Shown one piece after another: positions 30,587 to 38,307 of a stretch of 62,632 nucleotides of DNA; within the stretch, counting starts at the first letter, position 1, and each line of letters opens with the position of its first letter. Origin of the DNA: an uncultured Bacteroidales bacterium. Lineage in GTDB: Bacteria > Bacteroidota > Bacteroidia > Bacteroidales > Bacteroidaceae. The DNA is taken from contig CADCIQ010000014.1 in NCBI GenBank assembly GCA_902801425.1, positions 1 through 62,632 on the forward strand, in the 5' to 3' direction. The notes under the pieces were generated by a model, which did no database searches, was not told the origin of the DNA, and saw only the letters and a program-made list of their open reading frames with translations. The position numbers were made by a program, and so were the translations under genes.

Positions 30587-30625
30587 TAAATGGTTGTAGT
30601 TTAGACACTTAATATAATGATAGAG

Positions 30626-30665
30626 GTGTGAGATATGTTTTTATGGCATATCTCGCACTTTTTTT
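30626..30665 (+). terminator. Rho-independent terminator closing the SusCD3 operon
   Basis: GTGTGAGATATG and CATATCTCGCAC pair over 12 bp with one G-T pair, loop 9 nt, followed by seven T residues. Confidence 0.9.
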
Positions 30666-30715
30666 ATGTGATTTATTGCATATTCGTTAAAAATATCGGT
30701 TTTTTAGTAAAATTA

Positions 30716-30747
30716 TTTGCACGTTTCGGAAAAAATTCCTATCTTTG
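30716..30747 (+). promoter_or_regulatory. Promoter of the secreted 314-aa protein
   Basis: TTTG (30716-30719), 20 nt, TATCTTTG (30740-30747) is a full Bacteroidetes housekeeping promoter. The predicted leader is about 75 nt. Confidence 0.85.
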
Positions 30748-30825
30748 CATCAATATAGGGAAGTTACCTAACACGTATTTTCTTAAAAAATTTAATAAAT
30801 AGTACTAATAATAAAACAAAACTCT

Positions 30826-31770
30826 ATGAAGAAAATTTTTACTCTCGTAGCTTTAGCTACATTCGCTTTCGCAGCAAATGCTCAGACCGAGTCTGCTTTC
30901 GTTAATGCTGAAGAACTTCTTGGTGCAGAGGCTGCTGAGACTGCTGCTTCTGTAGAATCTGGTAAGGTTCTCACCTCTTCTGCAAGTGTTGACATGAAGG
31001 CTGCATTTGATGACACTTACAAGATTGTTTCCCTTTGGGGTGAAGCTGATGCTGTCAACAAGGTTTCTATTGACGGTGTAGAGTATGAGATGCCAATGGG
31101 TATTCAGGGACAGACTAATCCTTCTCCAAACAAGATTGAAGGTGGTCAGAATGCAGGTGCTGTATTCCAGTTCGATGTAAAGGAGGACGGTTTCCTCTAT
31201 GTGTTCGGTAAGTTTGCATGTAATAAGAACTATTATGTATGGGAAGGTGATGTTCGTAATAGCGTAGCTAATGCGGTCGCTTATACAATGACCGCTGCTC
31301 AGGCTAATGATGGTAAGGTTGTTGGCTATACACTTCCTGGTGATGATTTGGGTTACTACGTTGCTGGTACAGGCTATGATGATGGTTCAAAATTCCTTGC
31401 AGCTGACCAGTGTACAGAAATCTTCAAGGTTGATGGCGTAACTGCAGAGAATGTTCCTGCTTCTAAGTCTTGCACAGTATGGAACAATAGTGGTAACGCT
31501 CTTGGCGTAATCGCATTCCCTGTATATAAGGAAGCTAAGGAGTATTATGTAAATGCTTGTGGCTCAAAGGTTACAGTTAACGGTTTCGTATTCGTTAAGG
31601 GTGCAGCCCAAATTGGTAATGTTACATTCGCTAAGGGTGAATCTACAGGTATCAATAACGTAGCTGCTGTTTCTGCTAAGAAGGCTGCAAAGAAGGCTAT
31701 TGTTAATGGTCGTCTCGTTATCGAGAAGAACGGCAAGCAGTTCTCTGTTGCTGGTGCTCAGATCAAGTAA
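30826..31770 (+). CDS. Monocistronic secreted protein with NGRLVIE C-terminal tail
   Basis: The signal peptide MKKIFTLVALATFAFAANAQ is clear and there is no lipobox. The body (about 60-250) is beta-rich with no family I recognise; phrases include GFLYVFGKFACNKNYYVWEG. The last 44 residues (271-314: GESTGINN ... NGRLVIEKNGKQFSVAG) align with the tail of the pectate lyase at 38308 and look like a short sorting-type C-terminal module. The gene stands alone between a perfect promoter and a strong GC-rich terminator, suggesting high constitutive expression independent of the flanking PUL operons. A surface or secreted glycan-related role is a guess from location. Confidence 0.8.
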   Translation: MKKIFTLVALATFAFAANAQTESAFVNAEELLGAEAAETAASVESGKVLTSSASVDMKAAFDDTYKIVSLWGEADAVNKVSIDGVEYEMPMGIQGQTNPSPNKIEGGQNAGAVFQFDVKEDGFLYVFGKFACNKNYYVWEGDVRNSVANAVAYTMTAAQANDGKVVGYTLPGDDLGYYVAGTGYDDGSKFLAADQCTEIFKVDGVTAENVPASKSCTVWNNSGNALGVIAFPVYKEAKEYYVNACGSKVTVNGFVFVKGAAQIGNVTFAKGESTGINNVAAVSAKKAAKKAIVNGRLVIEKNGKQFSVAGAQIK

Positions 31771-31797
31771 ACAAATCATTCGGAATATATTTTCCAA

Positions 31798-31827
31798 GGG
31801 GGGCGGTATTTCACCGCCCCCTTTTTT
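31798..31827 (+). terminator. Strong Rho-independent terminator
   Basis: GGGGGCGGT and ACCGCCCCC form a 9-bp GC-rich stem with a 5-nt loop, followed by six T residues. It terminates the 314-aa protein gene. Confidence 0.95.
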
Positions 31828-31993
31828 ATGGAATTAGTTTTTGTCGCGTTTTTTTGATTACGGTTGAAGGGCTACATTCAAACAAAAGCATCAAATAACC
31901 GATTATAATAAATAGATACATAAGCACTTATTAATCACGGAATACCGTTTTTTTGCGTGTAATCAATATAATTTGCGAAATTTTAAGTTTTTT

Positions 31994-32025
31994 TTTGGTT
32001 TTTCCAAATTAAATTGTTACTTTTG
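31994..32025 (+). promoter_or_regulatory. Promoter of the SusCD4/pectate lyase operon
   Basis: TTTG (31994-31997), 20 nt, TACTTTTG (32018-32025), followed by CAAACAAA as at SusC3. The leader is about 95 nt. Confidence 0.8.
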
Positions 32026-32123
32026 CAAACAAAATCTTTGTTTCTCAGCAACTATGAAGTAAGCAGAGGGTGGATTAGAGAAAAGAAAAAAATAAAAAAT
32101 AATCAAAAATAACACGAAGATCT

Positions 32124-35100
32124 ATGTCTGAAAAGATTAATAACGTGCGCTACGCGATTTTTGCATTACTACTATGCTTCTGTGTTTCCGCACAGGCGCA
32201 GACTGTTCGCGGCAATGTGAAAGATGATACCGGTGAAGGTGCCATCGGAGCTACCGTTATGGAGTTAGGTGCCAAGAACGCTACTGTGACTGATATGGAT
32301 GGTAACTTCTCTCTAAAGTTGAAGGGTAAGACCAAGAAGCTTATCATAACATACGTTGGTATGGAGGACTTTGTAGTGGATGTAAATAAAGATTCCGTTG
32401 TCAACGTGACCATGAAGAGCAATGCAACCTTGAATGATGTTGTGGTGATCGGTTATCAGACTGTCAGGAAGAGAGACCTGACGGGTGCTGTTGCCAATGT
32501 CAATTCAAAACAGCTCAAGGATATTCCAGTAACAAGTGCTTCTGAGGCACTCACGGGTAAGATGGCAGGTGTCAACGTGACCACGACAGAGGGTTCGCCT
32601 GATGCTGACATTAAGATTCGTGTGCGTGGTGGTGGTTCTCTCTCACAGGATAACTCTCCTCTTTATATTGTTGACGGTTTCGAGGTTTCATCAATCAGCG
32701 ATATTGCTCCTACGGAAATAGAGTCTATCGATGTGTTGAAGGATGCTTCTTCTACAGCAATCTATGGTGCTCGTGGTGCTAATGGTGTCATCATCATCAC
32801 AACAAAGAGCTCAAAGACAGGCTCAAACAAGTTTAAGGTTGATCTCGGTGCAAGCTGGGGCTTCAAGAAGGCTACGAAATACAATAAGGTGATGAGCCCA
32901 TACGATTTCGCATACTATCAGTATGAGCTTGAATCAGGAACTGAGAAGAGTGATTATATTTCTGCTTACGGTACTTATGGTGACCTTGATATCTGGAAGT
33001 CTCGTGAGGGTAATGATTTCCAGGATCAGATCTTTGGCCGTACAGGTAACCAGCAGATGTATAATGTGAATATCGCTGGAAGTACAAAGAAACTGGCATA
33101 TAGTCTTGCATACGCAAACAATAGCGAGAATAGCATTATGTATGGTTCTGGCTATATCAAGCATAATATCAACGGAAAGTTGACTTATGATATAACAAAG
33201 AATTTTATCTTTGATATAAATGCACGTATCTCTCATACCCAGTTTGAAGGCTTGAGTGGTGGTGCTGATACTAACGAGTCAAATGCCTCAAACTCTATTG
33301 TTGCCAACTCAACACGTTTCCGTCCTGTAACTGAAGTATCAACAGGAGGAGATGATGATGCAGACCTCACTAAGGTGAAGAATCCATACGAGCGTATCGT
33401 TGCAACGGACAAGTTGAAGAAGGTATTCAACCAGAGCTATAGTGCAGGTCTTTCTTGGAAGCCTATTGAAAAGCTTACTCTCCGTACACAGTGGCAGTAT
33501 GGTCAGAAGAAGGGTAATACTGATCAGATCTGGCTCGGTGATGCTGTTTCTAACTCAAAGTATGGTGGCAATGGTCAGCCACAGGCACTCGTAGGGAAGG
33601 ATAAGACATGGACTTGGTCAAACTCAAACACCGTGACCTATGAGGATCGTAAGCTCTTCGGTGGTCGTGATGCCATTACTGTGCTCGTTGGTGAGGAAAA
33701 TAAGAGTTCACGCCTAAAGAGATATGAGGATGTGTATGTGAACTATGACCGCGGACTTGGTTTTGCTGATATCAAGAACGACTATAACAGAAGTAGTGAT
33801 CTGTATAACTCCATTGAAAGCATAGGTGCCAAGGAGAATATGCTTTCTTTCTTCGGTCGCGTGAACTATACCATTGCAGACAAGTATCTTGCAACATTCA
33901 CAATGCGTGCCGATGGTTCAAGTCTCTTTGGTGAGAACAACAAATGGGGTTATTTCCCTTCAGGTGCTCTCGCATGGCGTATATCCGATGAGAAGTTCCT
34001 CAAGGATTCAAAAGCTGTCTCTAACCTCAAGCTCCGTTTGTCATTTGGTACAGCAGGTAACAACCGTATTCCTTCAGGCATACAATATACTGCATGGAGA
34101 ATGGCAGATGCAGGTTCAAAGTACCCTTGGTTTGACGGCGATCGCGATGAGATGATGGAGATTGAAACTACTAAGAACAATGCCAATCTGAAGTGGGAAA
34201 CTACGATTACCCGTAACGTGGGTATCGATTTCGGTTTCCTCAAGAGCCGTATCTCTGGTAGCATCGATTTGTATTGGAACACAACGAAGGATCTTCTTAT
34301 GAAGACCGAGATTCCTGGTGCTTCTGGCTATAACTATCAGTACCAGAACTTCGGTCAGACATCAAACAAGGGTGTTGAGCTGCAGTTGATGGCTACAATC
34401 GTTGATGCAAAGAAGTTCACCCTTAACTTCTCTGGCAACATTGCCTATAACAAGAACACTATCGATAAGCTTAATACCTCTTCTGAGTGGCAGAGCTCTA
34501 ACTGGGGTGCAGCCTCAGTGTATGAGGACTTTAGGGTAGTAGAGGGTGGTTCGCTTGGTGAAATATGGGGCTATAAGATGAATGGCTATTTCACTTGCTG
34601 GACTCCTAATAACACAAGTGGAGACCTTCGTCTCGTAAACGGTAAGTGGCTTCCTGTTGTTGATAAGGTATCAGGTGCTACCGCTGATCCTTCTGCTGAT
34701 GGTGTAGATAAGAGCTATACAATCTTTGGTGGTACTCTCTATCCTGGATGCCCAAAGGTTGAGACTAATGCAGACGGTTCAGTAAAGAAACAGAAGCTCG
34801 GTAATACCGTTGCTCCTATTACTGGTGGATTCGGATTCAATGGAACATTCCTGAAGAACTTCGATTTCAACGTATTCTGTAACTTCTCACTCAACAACAA
34901 GATTGTAAACGGTACAAAGTTTGCTCTCTCTTATTATAGGGATTCAGCTAAGAAGTATAACCTCAACAACGACTTTGCTGTAGGAGGTCGTTATACTTGG
35001 ATGGATCCAAAGACAGGCATGAACCTTGGTCGTCCACATAACTCTACTATTGCATATTACAGGACTGCGGACGCTCTTGGTGATCGTCTCAATGAAATTA

Positions 35101-35420
35101 ATGCAAACGCAGAGTACTGGAATCCATGTGCTGCAACCGCAATGCAGCTTACTGACTATGCCGTAGAGGATGCTTCATTCCTTCGCTTGCAGCAGGTGAC
35201 ATTGGGTTACTCTCTTTCAAAGAACGTGTTGAAGAAGTGTTTTCTTAGCTCTGTTCGTTTCTACGTTACTGGCTATAACCTCTATTGCTGGACAAAATAC
35301 ACAGGCAATGACCCAGAGGTGGATACATCATCAAAGAAGAATCAGATGTGCCCAGGTGTAGATTACGCTTCTTATCCAAAGAGCCGTTCAGTAATCTTCG
35401 GTGTGAATGTGTCATTTTAA
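32124..35420 (+). CDS. SusC-family TonB-dependent transporter 4
   Basis: This 1098-aa importer has a signal peptide ending near AQAQ, a carboxypeptidase-regulatory-like domain (TVRGNVKDDTGEGAIGAT), VVIGYQTVRKRDLTGAV, a plug with RVRGGGSLSQDNSPLYIVDG and IDVLKDASSTAIYGARGANG, and a barrel ending in NVSF. As the transporter of the operon that encodes a pectate lyase, it is the best candidate for import of unsaturated oligogalacturonides. Its N-terminus is nearly the same as SusC3. Confidence 0.96.
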   Translation: MSEKINNVRYAIFALLLCFCVSAQAQTVRGNVKDDTGEGAIGATVMELGAKNATVTDMDGNFSLKLKGKTKKLIITYVGMEDFVVDVNKDSVVNVTMKSNATLNDVVVIGYQTVRKRDLTGAVANVNSKQLKDIPVTSASEALTGKMAGVNVTTTEGSPDADIKIRVRGGGSLSQDNSPLYIVDGFEVSSISDIAPTEIESIDVLKDASSTAIYGARGANGVIIITTKSSKTGSNKFKVDLGASWGFKKATKYNKVMSPYDFAYYQYELESGTEKSDYISAYGTYGDLDIWKSREGNDFQDQIFGRTGNQQMYNVNIAGSTKKLAYSLAYANNSENSIMYGSGYIKHNINGKLTYDITKNFIFDINARISHTQFEGLSGGADTNESNASNSIVANSTRFRPVTEVSTGGDDDADLTKVKNPYERIVATDKLKKVFNQSYSAGLSWKPIEKLTLRTQWQYGQKKGNTDQIWLGDAVSNSKYGGNGQPQALVGKDKTWTWSNSNTVTYEDRKLFGGRDAITVLVGEENKSSRLKRYEDVYVNYDRGLGFADIKNDYNRSSDLYNSIESIGAKENMLSFFGRVNYTIADKYLATFTMRADGSSLFGENNKWGYFPSGALAWRISDEKFLKDSKAVSNLKLRLSFGTAGNNRIPSGIQYTAWRMADAGSKYPWFDGDRDEMMEIETTKNNANLKWETTITRNVGIDFGFLKSRISGSIDLYWNTTKDLLMKTEIPGASGYNYQYQNFGQTSNKGVELQLMATIVDAKKFTLNFSGNIAYNKNTIDKLNTSSEWQSSNWGAASVYEDFRVVEGGSLGEIWGYKMNGYFTCWTPNNTSGDLRLVNGKWLPVVDKVSGATADPSADGVDKSYTIFGGTLYPGCPKVETNADGSVKKQKLGNTVAPITGGFGFNGTFLKNFDFNVFCNFSLNNKIVNGTKFALSYYRDSAKKYNLNNDFAVGGRYTWMDPKTGMNLGRPHNSTIAYYRTADALGDRLNEINANAEYWNPCAATAMQLTDYAVEDASFLRLQQVTLGYSLSKNVLKKCFLSSVRFYVTGYNLYCWTKYTGNDPEVDTSSKKNQMCPGVDYASYPKSRSVIFGVNVSF

Positions 35421-35464
35421 TTGATAGGACAGTAAACACATTAATATATAATAAGCAACAAGTT

Positions 35465-37621
35465 ATGAAAAATATATTAAACGTAACCGTACAAAAGCTA
35501 AAGGTGAAAGGGCAGAAGCTCAAGGTGCTTAGTCCTTTGTCATTAGTCCTTTGTCTTTTCTCTATTACAGCTTGTTCTGATTATCTGGAACAGGTAGCTC
35601 CGTCAGAGCATCTCAATAGCGAGGTGTTTGCTTCCAAGTGGGATGCACAGCTTGCTACAAATAAGCTCTATGGCATGCTTACTGAACCTACCTACGGCAC
35701 ATATCTCCCCGTCTATTTCGGTGCAGGTACAGACTGTGAGCTTATCGACGGATTGGCAACGGAATCACTCAACACTACAAGTGAGCGCGGTAACATGAAC
35801 TATAACTTCAGTACTGCATGGACCACACTCAATAATGCATGGAATGGTTTCTATTCTATCATCAACTATTGCAACCTTGTTATAGAGGGTGTTAATGATA
35901 GTCCTATTGCTAACGATGAGGATATGAAGCGTCATCTTGGTGAGGCTCTTACCATTCGTGCCATGTGCTACCTTGACCTTACCCGTCTCTGGGGTGATGT
36001 GCCATACGTTACTGATACAGACCCGGATTCAGAGAATATGTATAGGGGTAAGACTGACCGTGATGTTATTCAGGATGCTTGTATCGAGGATCTGAAGAAG
36101 GCTATTGAGCTTCTTCCATGGGCAGGAGAGAATGGCTTGACCACAGAACAGGTAACAAAGGGCTATGCATACGCTCTCCTTGCACAGACTGCACTTACAC
36201 GCGCTGGCTTCTCAATCCGTGAGAGTGCTAAGTCTGGTTATGAGAATCTTGGTGATGAGGATGCTATACTCAAGCAATACTGCGATGCAACATATCCTAC
36301 ACAGCGTCCTGCAAAGGCAGATCGTGATAGATATTATCAGATTGCTGCGGAGGCAGCTGCTGCCGTTATCACAAGCGGTAAGCATAGGCTTAATCCTTCA
36401 TTCAAGGATCAGTGGTATCAGATAAATCAGCTTAATCTTGACAAGACATATCAGGAGAATATCTTCGAGATTGCCAATGGTATTGGTGTGACTGGCGAGC
36501 TTGGCTATACAATCGGTAAGCGTATCAACGGTGCGTCTGACTATTTCGGAAGCAAGGGTAACTCTTCTGGTAAGCTCAAGCTGACAGGTCAGTTCTTCCA
36601 GACATTCGATAATACAGGAAATACTGGCGAGACAGTTTCAAGTTTCAAGTCTCTTGACAAGCGTCGTGATGTGACCTTCGCCCTTTTCCAGATGAAGCAA
36701 GCAACAGGTTTCAAGTATTATAACGAGACTCATTCGGAGTCGCTTTTCTATGATGATAAGCAATGTACAGGTCCTTTCCAGTTCTATTGTGGTAAGTGGA
36801 ATCCACTCTGGTTCAGTAAGGAACTCCAGAATGTAGCAAAGAAGTCTGGTGATGCGAAGTGGTTTACAGGTGTAAATGCTGTTCGTATGCGTTATTCACA
36901 GGTTCTTCTTTACTATGCAGAGGCTTGCTATATGCTTGGTGGTCCTGGTCACTCAGTAGCGGGTGGTCCTACTGCCCTTGCTGCACTTGAGGAGGTTCAT
37001 ACTCGTGCATACGAGTCTCAGGACAAGGAAGCAGGTAAGACATTCATCGATAATTTGGCAAATGCCAACTTCATGGAAGCCATCTATGCTGAGAATGCAT
37101 GGGAGTTCGCAGGTGAGGGAATACGTAAGTATGACCTCATACGTTGGGGACAGCTCTCGCACAAGATAGTAGAGGCTAAGAAGGCATATCTTGATGGCGT
37201 TAAGCTTCAGCCTTCAGAGGGTGGCTACCCACGTCAGTTCTTCTATCGTTTCAAGACAACAAAGCTTGATGATAAGAACGAACTCCTTGAGGCTGATCCA
37301 GAGACTTTCTGCTGGTTCGGTACAGATGTATATCCTGTCTATCCTGATGAGATAAGGGCAACCAAGAACAACACAATGGATCAGAAGTGGTTCGCACATG
37401 GTGATAATGCTCAGAGCGATGCCAACCTGAGGAATAACCTTCCAAGCATCTGCGATGGTCTGAATCCTTGGAAAGACATCAATGAGGCTGCTGACTATAG
37501 GAATGTAAAGATGTTCAATAGTCAGACAAACGGAACTGTAAGAAACCGCTACATCCTGCCAATTGGTGCAATCACAGTCTCAGCTACCAACGGCACGTTG
37601 TCTAACTCATACGGTTATTAA
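35465..37621 (+). CDS. SusD-family surface glycan-binding lipoprotein 4
   Basis: I start at ATG 35465, 44 nt after SusC4; the longer frame back to 35348 lies inside SusC4. The lipobox ITAC gives lipid Cys37. Residues 11-21 (KLKVKGQKLKV) are encoded by an AAAGCTAAAGGTGAAAGG-type tandem repeat, another case of repeat DNA in a signal-peptide n-region. The mature part starts SDYLEQVAPSEHLNSEVF and shows SusD helices (LTIRAMCYLDLTRLWGDVPYV) and AWEFAGEGIRKYDLIRWGQL. The 718-aa length is at the large end for the family. Confidence 0.95.
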   Translation: MKNILNVTVQKLKVKGQKLKVLSPLSLVLCLFSITACSDYLEQVAPSEHLNSEVFASKWDAQLATNKLYGMLTEPTYGTYLPVYFGAGTDCELIDGLATESLNTTSERGNMNYNFSTAWTTLNNAWNGFYSIINYCNLVIEGVNDSPIANDEDMKRHLGEALTIRAMCYLDLTRLWGDVPYVTDTDPDSENMYRGKTDRDVIQDACIEDLKKAIELLPWAGENGLTTEQVTKGYAYALLAQTALTRAGFSIRESAKSGYENLGDEDAILKQYCDATYPTQRPAKADRDRYYQIAAEAAAAVITSGKHRLNPSFKDQWYQINQLNLDKTYQENIFEIANGIGVTGELGYTIGKRINGASDYFGSKGNSSGKLKLTGQFFQTFDNTGNTGETVSSFKSLDKRRDVTFALFQMKQATGFKYYNETHSESLFYDDKQCTGPFQFYCGKWNPLWFSKELQNVAKKSGDAKWFTGVNAVRMRYSQVLLYYAEACYMLGGPGHSVAGGPTALAALEEVHTRAYESQDKEAGKTFIDNLANANFMEAIYAENAWEFAGEGIRKYDLIRWGQLSHKIVEAKKAYLDGVKLQPSEGGYPRQFFYRFKTTKLDDKNELLEADPETFCWFGTDVYPVYPDEIRATKNNTMDQKWFAHGDNAQSDANLRNNLPSICDGLNPWKDINEAADYRNVKMFNSQTNGTVRNRYILPIGAITVSATNGTLSNSYGY

Positions 37622-37640
37622 TCAATAAATCATTGAAACG

Positions 37641-38117
37641 ATGAAGAATATCAAATACATCATGCTTGCCGTTGTCGCTATCGTATGCGGCCTTGCAATG
37701 ACTTCATGCACGGATGATAATGACTGGCCTGTTGATAAGTCATACGATCGTCTCTTCACGCCAACTTCCCTTGAGGTTGATGCATTGGATCCTGCGGCTG
37801 TTAATGTCACGATTACATCTAATGCGAGTGACAATGTGGCTTATTATGTCATCGAAATCTGTACTGACGGTAAACGATTCACAGAGGATGTTCCAGTTGG
37901 GCAGATGAAGGATAGTAGGGTATTCGGTGAAGATAAGTCTATCCCTGCTACCGGAACCGTTACTCATTATGTTCTTCCTGCTAAGCTTGGCAACTATATG
38001 TACCAGATGCGTGTCAAGGCTTGCTCAAACAGGCCTGGCAAGGGTGACTCCCGTTGGCTCAACTATAGCAAGAACGATGAGTACTACTTTGAGGTAGGTG
38101 CTGAGGTAGAGGAGTAG
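37641..38117 (+). CDS. FN3-like surface lipoprotein (SusE position)
   Basis: Lipid Cys23 follows AMTS, then TDDNDWPVDKSYDRLFTPTS, an opening I associate with FN3/DUF4957-DUF5123 proteins of pectin PULs. The domain (about 40-150) reads as a single fibronectin III-like sandwich ending YFEVGAEVEE. Related proteins usually continue into a second, beta-helical domain; here the protein stops after 158 aa, so it is either a stand-alone binding module or a shortened version. It starts 19 nt after SusD4. Confidence 0.72.
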   Translation: MKNIKYIMLAVVAIVCGLAMTSCTDDNDWPVDKSYDRLFTPTSLEVDALDPAAVNVTITSNASDNVAYYVIEICTDGKRFTEDVPVGQMKDSRVFGEDKSIPATGTVTHYVLPAKLGNYMYQMRVKACSNRPGKGDSRWLNYSKNDEYYFEVGAEVEE

Positions 38118-38293
38118 ATAGGCTCCTCAACCTGCCCTTCCCACATACTCCGATGTTATCAACATCGGACTTCCTCTCCCCAGGGGGTGAGGAGTAAGTT
38201 AGTATTTCCAATAACGAAAGCTCTGAACGAAAAATTGTAACTTTTCCCTTGCCCTTTGGGGAGAGGGTGTCACGTAGTGACAGGTGAGGGGCT
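38118..38293. repeat. Composite GC-rich repeat before pectate lyase 1
   Basis: The left arm carries the same TCCGATGTT/AACATCGGA hairpin (38149-38169) as at 19852. The right arm has CTTTGGGGAGAGGGTGTCAC and an inner GTCAC/GTGAC hairpin. The arms are joined by a spacer with GTTAGTATTTC and TGTAACTTTTCCC, shared with 42107-42255. The repeat ends about 14 nt before the lyase start. Confidence 0.85.
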
Positions 38294-38307
38294 AATATTT
38301 TAATATT

